Counted from the stretch's first letter, positions 1 through 8,730 are shown. The stretch: 12,024 nt of DNA from Cyclospora cayetanensis (GCF_002999335.1 NW_020312333.1:1-12024); one strand, 5' to 3'. The notes: generated by a model not told the origin, from the letters alone. A program made the numbers and translations.

Positions 1-110
1 ATCCGTCTACTTGGCATTTTACTTAACGCGTTTTCTAAAATTCCTATGTACTCTGTTGGCCGGCACAGAACGGCGCTCCATACTCCCACTGGCAAACTCC
101 AGTACCTCTG
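1..110 (+). repeat. Left arm of near-perfect terminal inverted repeat
   Basis: The first 110 bases match the reverse complement of the last 110 (11915-12024) with three mismatches: position 1 against 12024, and 85-86 against 11939-11940. Positions 2-84 are an exact 83-base match. The segment lies in the reverse transcriptase part of the retroelement relic and reads in frame into the NAP motif region near 126-139. Identity stops abruptly at 111, where the two relics continue as homologous but strongly diverged RT sequence. It is therefore not the terminal repeat of a DNA transposon. Assembly collapse at contig ends or gene conversion are the likely explanations. Confidence 0.95.
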
Positions 111-530
111 TATTGTTTAGATTTGTCAATGCCCCAGCATATTCCAAAGTCAAGCTACCCCGAGCATGTATGAGTCTATCAAGGAGGTTTGGGTGGATGT
201 CAACAGGTGTGGCGTCCAGTATTCACCAGCCGATAAGCTCAAGAGCGCCTCCAGCACCTACGAAGAGCGCTCAGCTGTTGCGGGATAAGAAGCTGAGTGA
301 AGGGGCAAGCAACTGCTAGAGATTCATGTAAATACCCATGCTTCTAAGAGTTTGTGCTTCGGTTGCAGGAATCAAATCAAATTAGGGGAATTTTGAGGTA
401 GCCATGGCGTGGCATTTTCCTCTACGCCACCGTGAGAAAGTTGCAAAGTTCTATGAGTTCTCACCTTACTACAGCAATTTCACCCCTGAAATCCTCGATA
501 TGGCGCGCCTTTTGATTGATCAATCAAGAA
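1..530 (+). pseudogene. RT domain of copy A
   Basis: Reverse transcriptase would copy the element RNA into cDNA in the cytoplasmic particle. Visible landmarks in order are: FVNAP at about 124-138 (the NAP motif after the palm strand); a degraded catalytic YxDD region near 195-230, where I see no intact DD pair; RRALSC/QLLRDKKL-like thumb sequence split over two frames at about 250-296; AGIKSN near 366-384 (the position of the conserved glycine-rich turn before the connection); and the connection segment KVAKFYEFSPYYSN at 433-477, matching the family's FLG.A.YYR.F pattern. Stops at 317-319 and elsewhere plus frame changes show long neutral decay. Any one stretch is weak, but the run of motifs at correct spacing is convincing. 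Confidence 0.82.
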
Positions 531-534
531 AAAC

Positions 535-1000
535 GCAATATGTGACCTGGATGCAGATGCCGCAGTCTGAACAATTATCAGCCGCCTTTCTGCTTCCAGT
601 ACTCGAGCTGCCCTATCATTAGCCCCTCTCTTTTAAAGCCGATTGTCATGACCAAGTGGTGGGTGCTATTCTCTCCCAACAGACTGCGGGTTCCCCAAAG
701 AACCACTTTACTGCTTCCTTTTTCTCAGCTCTTGATCTGAATCAAGCAGCTGCAGCTGTATGTGCGAAAAGGCAATTCGTGCGATATGATAGGGCGTGGG
801 GAAATGCGGGCACACTTTAGATGAGAGTTATTTCACTCTCAAAACCGACCAATTTAATTATTCCAGCGAATTTTTCGAAGCCTCAGCAGTCATAGAACTG
901 TTCGCTGGCTTGACGGCCTTCTCTAAGACGACTCTTGCAGTAAAGCACACTACAGGCACAAACAACATTGTCGCTGGCGCGCTCGGGCAACACCCCAGAA
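535..1000 (+). pseudogene. RNase H domain of copy A
   Basis: This domain would degrade RNA in RNA-DNA hybrids during reverse transcription. At 632-682 one frame reads FKADCHDQVVGAILSQQ, matching the Ty3/gypsy RNase H start in which the D of the TDAS motif is catalytic; that D is kept here. ESYFTLKTDQ near 823-852 corresponds to the strand carrying the TDH motif, with H replaced by Q. VKHTTGTNNIVAGAL at 940-984 matches the end of the domain (YxxGxxNxxADALS) before the linker to integrase. At least three reading frames are used over the 460 bases, with stops between, so the domain is dead. Confidence 0.85.
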
Positions 1001-1129
1001 GGAAACCCACTGTTTTGCAACGCAACCGCCTTTGTCTCAGAAGATTTAGGTTTCTTTCAACATTGCGAAACCTCATTCTTTGAAACGACTACGTCATTTA
1101 GTATCGCCAAAGTCTAGATTGGCAAAAGG

Positions 1130-1830
1130 GTGAAACACTACCAGGCTACGGATGACTTGCTGTGGATCACTCCGAAGCGGGAAGCCGGCTGTTTGTACTC
1201 TTTGACTTTGTCCCACAGTGCCGGTTTGTGCGAAGCCCATGATCATGCTCATTCAGGCACCATGGGATCCACAAAAAAATGGAAAATGTCCTACGGTCCT
1301 GGTTGCCTCTGATGGCTCTCGTGGCAGAGGAGATCGCAGTGGCATGCCCAGATTGTTGGCAGCTGGAAACGCGCAATTTGCCTTAGCTCGATTATTTCAC
1401 AGGGCCTATTGGGTCCTCAAAGGAGTTGCACTGCTCTGATTATGGACTATATCTTCGAATTGCCAAAGCTTAAGAGAGAGCAAGACAAAAGCACTTCTGT
1501 CGCTGTTCAGACTCAGCAAGCATGCCGACTTCGACACTTTTACCAGCTTCGTCGTGCCAAGAAAGTCGTTCAATTAATCTCAACACGTGTCTGAACGCTC
1601 CACCGAGTACAAAAGGTATTGTTGCGGATTGCGACCCAACGCTTACTATTGAGCTCTGGAGTGTCTTTTTGATCCGCCTACGCATTGACCATAAGCTCAG
1701 GGAACTACCCTGATGTAGATAAGCATACCGAGCGCACTAATTGCAGTCTCCGCCAGAAGTTGGGGAGCCTAGTGGCAAACGTTCATACTTGGCATGATTT
1801 TCTCCCTTGTGCTGAGTGATTAGATTCTAC
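1130..1830 (+). pseudogene. Integrase (HHCC and DDE core) of copy A
   Basis: Integrase inserts the cDNA into host chromosomes. The zinc-binding HHCC part is seen as EAHDHAHSG at about 1232-1258 (two spaced histidines) and CPDC at 1345-1356 in another frame. The catalytic core shows MDYIFELPK from 1442 (first D of the DDE triad), VADCDP at 1621-1638 (second D), and YPDVDKHTERTN starting at 1706 (the HPQTDGQTER-type motif with the catalytic E). It continues as CSLRQKLGSLVANVHTWHDF to about 1816, the usual region after the E. All three catalytic acids are still readable, but frame shifts and stops separate them. Confidence 0.87.
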
Positions 1831-2099
1831 TGCGAACACAGGTCTACCCTTGCTCTTTCGTATCCCTGGTCTACCTCGAGAAGCTCCTCCTGACTAAGGA
1901 CCTAGACCGGGTGGTTTGGGATCAACAGGTACCCTTCGCAGCAAAGGAATTCAAATTACAACTGGCCGGTGCACGCACATGTATACGCACATGTCAGTAA
2001 GGAACACACGGAGTTACAATAGGAGTCCTTTAAATGTGTGTTTTGAGCCTGTATATGGCCCTGGGGGATCGGCAGTCTTTGCGAGGTGCACTAAAAGGT

Positions 2100-2440
2100 G
2101 ACCTGACGAGGAAGTTTGCAGCCAGGTGGCTAGGACCATATGCAATCCCCTCACTCAGAGGCGCTGTTTCTTGCTCTACCAAGCCCTCTAGGAGTTGTAT
2201 TTGCCGTTGATCTGGGCTCGCAACGAAGTTTTACCCTCTATTAATTACTGCCATAATTTGTCGCAAGTGATTTTCGTGGAAACAGAGAATTCGCAGGAGG
2301 CTGTGAAAGTACTAGTTTCTAAGACAGGTGAGCGCTGAAGACTCACTAAGTGGGAGCTTCTTGTAACGTGGAGTGGAGAAACTAGCCTTAGTACTTGACG
2401 GAGGAGCAGTTCTGGGCTTCTTTAGCTCCGGGAGGCTTTG
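2100..2440 (+). pseudogene. GPY/F module and probable chromodomain of copy A
   Basis: At 2109-2147 one frame reads RKFAARWLGPYAI, a good match to the GPY/F module at the integrase C-terminus of chromoviruses. In another frame about 2200-2250 follows the Leu-Pro-rich strand expected before the conserved HVSLL segment. At 2276-2377 a frame with one stop reads ENSQEAVKVLVSKTGER then TKWELLVTWSG, which fits a chromodomain core (V..ILD.R, then YLVKW.G). After a frame change, LTEEQFWASL at 2395-2424 fits the following W.PEE.L helix. Chromodomains bind methylated histone tails and steer integration to heterochromatin. The chromodomain call is less sure than GPY/F because it rests on short motifs in two frames. 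Confidence 0.62.
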
Positions 2441-2445
2441 CGGTT

Positions 2446-4100
2446 ATGCCAGCAACGCTAAGTGCCATGGTAGGTATTCCTTGGGTTCCTTGGTATTCGT
2501 CAATATTCAGTATACCTGATTTTTCTGAAAAAATTACTTTCATGAATAGGCATCTCTTGAAGAGGTCCTGGTTTTTACTGTCACGTTCTCTTTACTGAGA
2601 TTCAGGTACACTCTGCTCTGTTGTCTGTACATTCTTTCTCATGTTTCTTTCAGGACTTTGAAATAGGTACTGCCGTATGAGCAGGCTGTCTTTGCACCCA
2701 AATACTGCCCTATGAGGGACGGACGAGCTTATTGCATGTGTTTTTTCCCTGTACACAGCTTACGTATCTTCTGTTTTCCCGGTAGCACGTGGTTCACATT
2801 TCAACACTCCGACGGCAGTGAGCCAGCACGCTCCCACGATCGTGTTGGTTTGATCCCTCATTGCTTTTAGGAGAGTATATGTGTCTCCCGTAGTGTCAAT
2901 TTTACTTTGGTGGCTGATACACACATTTGCCTTTCTCCATGCCACTGTTTTCGCGTTTATCTCTCTTACTGGACTGGCGATAGGGCTGGTATCCTTCAGC
3001 TGTATTGTACGCGGTTGGTTTCAATAAACAGTCACTGACAGTGATGGCCTGTATTCTGAAGTGGGACGGCAGGATACAGTGGGCCCACATACTTCTCACA
3101 CCGCAAAACACAACACTCACGGGTGGACACCCCACACGCCTAAGCTCAACAGCCAGCACACACACAACTGCGTGTGTAAAAACAGACTAATTTGTGTGTC
3201 TGGTTGTGTAGCTTATTTTTTTATAATAGCGTTATCCCAGTACAATAAGATAAATCATTGTCTGCTTGTGCGCTAGATGCTAAGTACAACACCTGAAATT
3301 TTCTAAATGGGGTGATCGTGCAGCTACACGAGCCCTGGCTGCCCCTCTCTTCTCTTGTTGGGAAATAAAAGGAAAGGGAATGGGAATGAAGGAATATTTC
3401 GGAAAAGCAGTCAATAAGTTTCTATCAAGTTTATGTTGAGTCTTGAAGTAACTTGTTGCCCTATGGCGAACTTGGTTAAAGCGTTGTAAGTGGCGTGGGT
3501 TGTGCAGTAGCACTAGTCTGCCCTGAAACCCACACCTCCAGGGCTCCTCACCTCAGGAATACGGCCTATCTATATGCATTTATGCTCCTGTGAACGGCGA
3601 TTACGAAGCTCTTCGTTGTATTGTAGCCCACTATTTTTTATCGGGGCCTTGAAGCTGGGCGAGAAAGAGTCAGCTCCATTGAGATGCACTGCATCACGCA
3701 TTGGAATTAGACGCCATAATCAACGTCGGGTATGAGCATAAGGTGACACGGGTGGAAACCTGTGGAAGAAGGCGCCACCGCATCCCTGTGGTCTGGCGTA
3801 GCTGGGTTTTCGGGAAGCTGAAGGTGAAAGTCTTTTAGGCTAAACCTTGCTAAGTATGTGCGGCTAATATTACCCCTTTTCTGATGCTTTCGCGAATATT
3901 TCCTGCTAAAACCGTTATCAGCACAAAAAACCGTTGCAGGGAAACCTACGAGGACTTGGGGCTTTCTGCCTGCAAAGTCCATTCGAACACGAGAAATACC
4001 GCGCAGCCCTCCTCTTTCACACGACCCCTCAAGAAGTGCAAGCTTGTTACTGCCTCATATCTTTCTCTATCCTCTATGCATGCCGTGTAGCACCAGGCTG
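2446..4100. other. Non-coding stretch after copy A
   Basis: No gene is supported. ORFs on both strands are under 92 codons and carry no recognisable domain. If the 3' LTR of copy A survives it should start here, but no TG...CA-bounded unit can be paired because the 5' LTR is outside the window. An AATAAA lies near 3021 and might be an old polyadenylation signal. A purine-rich tract runs at about 3360-3396. The stretch 3125-3230 is rich in alternating CA/TG, with imperfect self-complementarity. Confidence 0.6.
2668..2716. repeat. Short direct repeat, 14 nt twice
   Basis: The 14-mer TACTGCCGTATGAG at 2668-2681 recurs as TACTGCCCTATGAG at 2703-2716 with one mismatch and about 21 bases between the copies. 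Its function is unknown. It could be a remnant of tandem duplication in the element's 3' untranslated or LTR region. Confidence 0.4.
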
Positions 4101-4128
4101 TTATCTCCCCCGACTTTCTCTTGCCCAG
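4100..4128 (+). promoter_or_regulatory. Candidate 3' splice site in the leader of the membrane-protein gene
   Basis: A long pyrimidine run (TTATCTCCCCCGACTTTCTC) is followed by TTGCCCAG, ending at 4128, the classic form of an intron acceptor. Downstream, the frame used by the gene is closed by a TGA at 4210-4212, 12 bases before the ATG at 4225. A leader exon starting at 4129 would therefore be untranslated. No matching donor could be chosen with confidence. Confidence 0.35.
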
Positions 4129-4224
4129 GCTCCCCCTGAGACCCTTGTCCTTCCTCGTCAGCCCTCCCACACGCACCATCCTGCATTTCAATCATCGAAT
4201 CCACTCTACTGACAAGCCTCCTTC

Positions 4225-5276
4225 ATGGAGCCTGTCCGACCCCACGCTTCATTCAAGGCGCTCAACGGCAGGATCAACTACCCACGGCTAGACATGACCG
4301 GCTTGTTGCTCTGTCTAAGAGGGCACACCTCCCGCCGCGGCTTCGCACTGGCCAGGCGAGAACCGAGACTTTCTTTCTCGCCTGCAGTAGGGGGTCCACC
4401 AACTGCAGCGGCAAGGACGATTTCACAAGCTGCCGCTACAGATGCACCAGCAGCACCGGCACTTCGCGGGAGGATTTCCTTTGTATCCGTTACGCCTCCC
4501 CGCTTGTCCTCCCAAATGTCTAATTCACCCTCTTCAGTGAACAAAGCCCCTCCAGTGGACCCTCATGGCCCTTCCCCAGCTGAGAGGACAGTCGGTGGCG
4601 GGCGCTTACACCCCGAGAGCGTCGATCCTTTCCAGCCGCAGCCGAAGAGGCGAATGGACTTGAAGCTGGGGCCGTATGCGGGAGGTCGCTTTTTCGTGTC
4701 TCCTAAGGAGGACCCCAAAGAGTTCATTTTGTGTGTGATTATTGTTTCAATTTGCCTATACACGCTTGTCACGACCTACACCCAACCAGGTGAGCCTCAG
4801 TTTCTCCTCCCACTCCACCTCTCTGGCTTCTTGCGATTCATCTGCCGAACTGTCTGTGTCCGATATTCTCATCTGTCACATCGGGGCTTAGTATGGGGGC
4901 ATAGGGTGGGGAGAGAAGCGTCGGAAAAGTAGGTTGTAACGCGTCTCGCTGCCTCGCGCTCAGGGGACATTTGAGTGTCAATATATCACAGGAGCGTCGC
5001 ATGATGCGTGTGACTGTCTCTATCGTCTCTCGCTAGTACAGCTAGTGCAACCGCACGGAGCATCACGCATCAAGTGCCGGGGTGAGGGAAAATTTGAGGG
5101 CAGCTCTCTCAAGCTAGTGGAGACCAGATGCTGAGAATTTAGGGCTTTTGTGCTCAGGGGGTGAAACAGTCTTTCAACGCCGCCGCCGTATCATAAGAGA
5201 GCGGCTCATGAAAGAGGCTGGCATCACACAGGCCGACTTGGATGAACTAGAGGCAGAGGAAGCACCCCTCTCCTAA
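4225..5276 (+). CDS. Two-exon single-span membrane protein, function unknown
   Basis: Exon 1 is 4225-4789 and exon 2 is 5158-5276, giving a predicted 227 residues. The ATG is the first after an in-frame TGA at 4210. Residues 1 to about 145 are Arg/Ala/Pro/Ser-rich with few acids, which could be an organelle-targeting leader plus a disordered region; ATG codons at residues 24, 97 and 144 are alternative starts. A hydrophobic segment, FILCVIIVSICLYTLVTTY, spans about residues 167-185. After the splice the tail reads GGETVFQRRRRIIRERLMKE and then an acidic end (LDELEAEEAPLS). The basic cluster just after the span suggests that side faces the cytosol or matrix. Splicing removes an otherwise long read-through, and the tail has coherent amphipathic charge patterning. 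The size, single span and basic tail resemble accessory subunits of mitochondrial membrane complexes, but this is only inference. I do not recognise the family. Confidence 0.68.
4790..5157 (+). other. GT-AG intron, phase 1
   Basis: The donor is CCAG|GTGAGC at 4790, close to the eukaryotic consensus. The acceptor is TTTTGTGCTCAG at 5146-5157. The intron is 368 bases and splits a glycine codon (G, then GG). Using an earlier CTCAG near 4962 would meet a stop after three codons, whereas the 5157 acceptor opens 38 further codons. The unspliced frame runs on to a stop at 4930-4932 and encodes no charged tail. Confidence 0.75.
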
Positions 5277-5282
5277 TAGTGA
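5274..5282 (+). other. Triple in-frame stop TAA TAG TGA
   Basis: The predicted exon 2 frame ends in three consecutive in-frame stops. This supports a true translation end at this point and argues against reading the downstream ORF as a continuation of the same protein. Confidence 0.8.
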
Positions 5283-6780
5283 CCTTTCCAGGTCCTCTAA
5301 GGTCTCTGGGAAGGGCCCTTACGAAATCCGTTGCAACTAAAGAGAAACAGCGGTTGCTGATGCTGTTTGATGGTCAAATGTGCGGGCAGAGCATCTTGAT
5401 CCGCCAATTTTGCTGGGCGTTCCTGGGAATAGGGCCTGCTGTTTTTGCAGCAGGGATCACACAGGCCTTAGTGAACGAGGGGACAGGGAGATTCCTAGAT
5501 TACATGGGGCTTACGGGTAGTGGAAGAGTGGCCTCAGGTGTTAGTGGCGGAGAATTACGGGCAAATTGGGGCAGTGCGCACCGGTAGCTTGGTGGCCGCA
5601 CGGTTCGGGCATATGCGGAGGTAGGATCTTTTGCATGTTAGACACAAATTGCGTTGCGCACAAAGTTGTGTGAAAAAAAATCCCAAGGGCTTGTTTCATT
5701 GGCCTGGATCTAAGCAGTTAATTCCTCCGCGCGTTTTGGGGTATTGCGATGCGCGGCTTTAAAGCCACTGGATAGAATTGCTCTATGTTCAAACGTTACC
5801 ACAAGACTAGTTCGGTCAGGCGACTGCAATTCAAGGAAGTCTTATGGGCAGCAGTTCTGGCTGCTCTTGCTGGACTGTAGTCATGGTAGCAAGAGAGGCT
5901 GCTCGTCGTCCAATGTAGATGAGGCTGCTCATGATGCTGCTCGAGTCTCTGCTGAGCGCTCTTCCTAGGACTCGGATATGCGGATACTCAGCCCAAAGTC
6001 GGATAATAACTTGGAGGGCGTTTAACTTATGCTCATTACAAGCTCTGCGTCCCCATTGCTCGGCTTCAACCCGCAGACTTGGGGGGCAAGGGGCAGCTGG
6101 CGTCCAAGTAACTGGACCCTTTTAGTAACACGGTCAAGTGAGTGCAGTCACATAAAGCCCAACTTCAAGTATGAGGATTGCACATTTTCGGACACCAATG
6201 AACAGGAATCAACCCCATGGCCAGTTTTATAGCAAGTCCCCCGTAAACATGACTGGTGGTAGCCTTCTTGGTGTGGCTTTGGTACACTTTACCTTTGCGT
6301 CTTCAAAAAACTGTTATTGGCAGAGACCCATTGCATTGTGACACGCTGGCGGTGTAAACATCCTGCACGGATCTAATGGCTATGAACCACGGCATTAAGA
6401 TCCCCATCTGCAGAACATATATATACCCCTGGCACTGGCGTACCGTGCCAAAGAGAGTGCGCAATAGCAATGCAACTGTCTTCTCTGCGGACCTCGTAGG
6501 CTGACCACTGAGCAGCTTGAGCAAGCTGGGAGAGGCGGTGCGTGTGTTAGAATACGGACGGAAGTCCAGTAGCGACGCCTCCCTCTGCACAACCGATTGC
6601 GTTAAGGCCAAGCGAACTATACCTACTATGAAACTTGCACGATGGCTAATTTTGTACATATAGACGAAGCAGATTCCCGAAGCTGCATGCATTTTTTATC
6701 CGCTTGAAGCTTTTTTCAAGCTACCAACAAGCTAATAGGGAGTTTTCAGGAAGTAGGTTTACGTCAGCACTTTCTCTCTC
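5283..6780. other. Stretch with weak ORFs only
   Basis: No gene is convincing. A + frame opens right after the triple stop and stays open to 5587 without an ATG start. Its first internal Met is near 5360, and it contains a hydrophobic Gly/Ala-rich part at about 5410-5470. It may be the 3' untranslated region of the preceding gene or an unlinked exon. Around 5840-5970, GCTGCTC-type words recur five or six times. Smaller ORFs at 5744-6232 (+) and 6303-6692 (-) have no recognised motif. A hairpin with a 7-bp stem (GCTTGAA/TTCAAGC) lies at 6702-6721. Confidence 0.5.
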
Positions 6781-6804
6781 GTTTCTCCTATAGCTGGCCC
6801 CTTT

Positions 6805-7029
6805 GTGTGGGAAAAGGTCATTGGGCTCTGTACAGACGGAGCTGCGGAGATTATATACAATGTGTCGGCTGAACGTTTGTGTGTGCTCAAGAGAGCACTG
6901 GATAATTGCATATCATCGGTGCATGTGGGGAGACGAAAGACGCATCTCCACGTATGTTCCCACATACACTCACACTGCACTTGGTTTGGCACAGCACTCA
7001 CGGATAATTGGTTTACACTCAGTATGTAA
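6805..7029 (+). pseudogene. Possible hAT/ZBED-type transposase fragment
   Basis: The frame starting at 6805 reads WEKVIGLCTDGAA (6808-6846), and after about 20 residues LKRALDNCISSVH (6886-6924) followed by RRKTHL. hAT-derived proteins of the ZBED5/FAM200/SCAND3 kind carry a W...G.CTDGA motif containing a catalytic Asp. After similar spacing they have an (I/L)K....NC.SSHC..HR.AL segment. Here the spacing from C of CTDGA to the K is 21 residues and from K to NC six, close to that pattern, though the HC..HR histidines are only partly kept. Stops lie upstream in the same frame, so at most this is a short relic. Chance resemblance in a 74-codon ORF is a real alternative. Confidence 0.3.
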
Positions 7030-8510
7030 AACGGGCTTTTTACTTGCTAGAACATGTAAGGCACACGTTATATCAGTGGCCTGGTTCGCTTACACACACC
7101 ATTGAATTTAGTTCAGATAATAAAAACAACATGTCGTTCTGCTTGCTTTAGTTTAAACTCGCACTCAAGATGCCAATCGAAGGAGGGAAGCCTCAGCAGG
7201 CAGCGTCTTTGCGTGGACATAGAGGCCTTAGAGAACATTGCATTAACAAATGAGTCCATACCTAGTTATTAAATTGAGATGGCTGCTTTCAAATAAGTTT
7301 TAGTTCTACTTACTGCATACCGCAGAACTAATTGGACTGCCGTAACAATTCTTGAGGGTCGTGAAGCTACGAGACAGGCTAAAATGGAGATGGATGGACA
7401 TATCGGGCTCTGTCTGTGTTGCTCCTTGGAGCCTTTAAGGTATCAGACACGCCGAGTCTGTGGAAAGGATATTCCACCTCTCCTAGTCTGTGAGGCTTCT
7501 CCCGGGATCCCCACATAGAGCCCCTCATACCCAAGCCAACACGTTACCCGTTAGCATAAAGTATGTCATCCTCCCTGTCCTTCAACCCAAATTATCCCCC
7601 ACCTACTGAGAAGAAGGGCTTCAGGGACGTGAGTCTCTCCGACCCTAAGCCATTCAGGCATTACCACATAACCGCACAAATTTATTTGGAGCACATCCAG
7701 ACACTATATCTTCGCCTAGTTGAACGCTGACTTAACCCCACACTTTGAATAAACTCAAAAAACCTTCAGTCACCTAGACAATGCCTTCTCAAAAAGCAGT
7801 AACGCCAAACTCCTCCGCAATTAATTGCAAAAGTGCAGAGGAGCCGACTACGCTCCCCCCTCCCCCAGCATGTTTCACGAGTACAGCACTTAGGGCACCG
7901 TCTGATACGGATCGGAATTCGCAGGCTTAGTCAATGGAGTATTTTCTTTGTTCCTATGTTGCAATAAGGCTGCACTACGGAGCAGCCAAACTCAACACTG
8001 CTAGGGTTATGCGCTGCAGGTACTAAGGTAGCGCGAGAGAGGACAGTACAGCGGAGGCACCAAAGACAAGAGAGGGGAAAGCAGAGCTTTATTCTTTAAA
8101 AATGTGAAGGGATATAACTTAGGAGCATCAGCGGGAAACCAATAAGGAAAGAGATGCATGACGCTCGAAGGCCATGTCTGGCCATGGGGATCGTGGGGAT
8201 TTCCTGTACTGCATAGCACCACAGGCCACGGCCACGCTGGCTTTTTGCTCCAAATGATAAACAAGAGGAAAGTGCATAAAGAGCCTCTTATTCCAATCTT
8301 GAAAAATATCTCCTGAGCTGTAAAGGTAGTTATGTGAACACGCTCAGCAGGTCTTGGCATGGCACGGCCATAAATGTCACCAGGCTTCCGCACCTGCTGC
8401 ATCTCCCGACCTTCCACAGTAGGGCAGTTTTGCGCGTAATCTTCAAGTTTCCCACTTTATTCCCTTTCTATTTTTGTCCCTTTGTTGCTTTGCCGTGCCT
8501 TGTTTTCTTT
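7030..8510. other. Intergenic stretch without recognisable gene
   Basis: About 1.5 kb with many stops in all frames over its first 900 bases. Two adjoining small hairpins lie at 7444-7460 (CAGAC/GTCTG stem) and 7460-7477 (GTGGAA/TTCCAC stem). A - strand frame is open over 8007-8417 but shows no motif and a composition typical of read-through of non-coding DNA. The end (about 8440-8515) is a pyrimidine-rich tract leading to the next gene, probably promoter or leader sequence. Confidence 0.55.
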
Positions 8511-8517
8511 CTGAAGG

Positions 8518-8730
8518 TATCGTGGATTACTGCCTCATCTGCACCCGTTTGTCGGCGGGAAACCCCAATCCCTGTGCTTCCCTCTCCATGCTTATCGCTT
8601 ATCTGGTGCAGCTTTAACGCCAGATATTTTTGATTAGGGTCTTTGGAATACCCGCACTTCATCTCGGGCCTCTGGAGCACACGTCAAGTGGTGGTTCCTG
8701 CTTGCTTAACGCTCTTCTCCCGCATCCCAG
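8518..8730 (+). other. Candidate intron in the 5' leader of the secreted-protein gene
   Basis: A strong acceptor-like sequence occurs at 8701-8730: a possible branch site CTTAAC, then GCTCTTCTCCCGCATCCCAG ending at 8730. A modest donor, GAAG|GTATCG, at 8518 would define a 213-base intron wholly in the untranslated leader. Only the acceptor is strong. The donor is one of several possible, or the tract may simply be promoter sequence. Confidence 0.3.

Larger units (their letters stand above)
1..2445 (+). pseudogene. Decayed Ty3/gypsy (chromovirus-like) pol, copy A
   Basis: This is a remnant of an LTR-retrotransposon polyprotein (gag is absent or lies left of the window). Domains appear in the Ty3/gypsy order: RT (1 to about 530), RNase H (about 535-1000), integrase zinc-binding and catalytic core (1130-1830), then a GPY/F module and a probable chromodomain (2100-2440). 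RT-RNase H-integrase order separates it from Ty1/copia, where integrase comes first. GPY/F plus chromodomain is characteristic of chromoviruses. The reading frame changes many times and is cut by many stops, so no ORF exceeds about 95 codons and the copy is inactive. No flanking LTR could be defined: the 5' LTR lies outside and the 3' LTR, if it survives, should lie just after 2445. Similarity was judged by eye from motif order and spacing. Confidence 0.88.

Noticed and set aside
404..1713. Several 60-95 codon + ORFs taken as separate small genes
   Set aside because: Each is one surviving frame piece of the decayed RT, RNase H and integrase. The motifs continue from one frame to the next.
3360..3396. 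Purine-rich tract as the polypurine tract of copy A
   Set aside because: It lies about 900 bases beyond the last pol motif and is not followed by a TG-starting unit that can be paired with any LTR in the window.
3707..3982. 91-codon - strand ORF
   Set aside because: No domain or signal, and overlapped by + strand frames. I checked for gag or zinc-knuckle motifs and saw none.
5138..5144. TTTAGGG telomere-type heptamer
   Set aside because: It is a single copy inside the intron with no tandem array, so it occurs by chance.
6303..6692. 129-codon - strand ORF
   Set aside because: No recognisable domain, and a second - frame is also open over the same stretch. No supporting splice or start context.
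8007..8417. 136-codon - strand ORF
   Set aside because: No motif, Pro/Leu/Trp-rich read-through composition, and it lies in the leader or promoter region of a + strand gene. Length alone is weak evidence in 12 kb.
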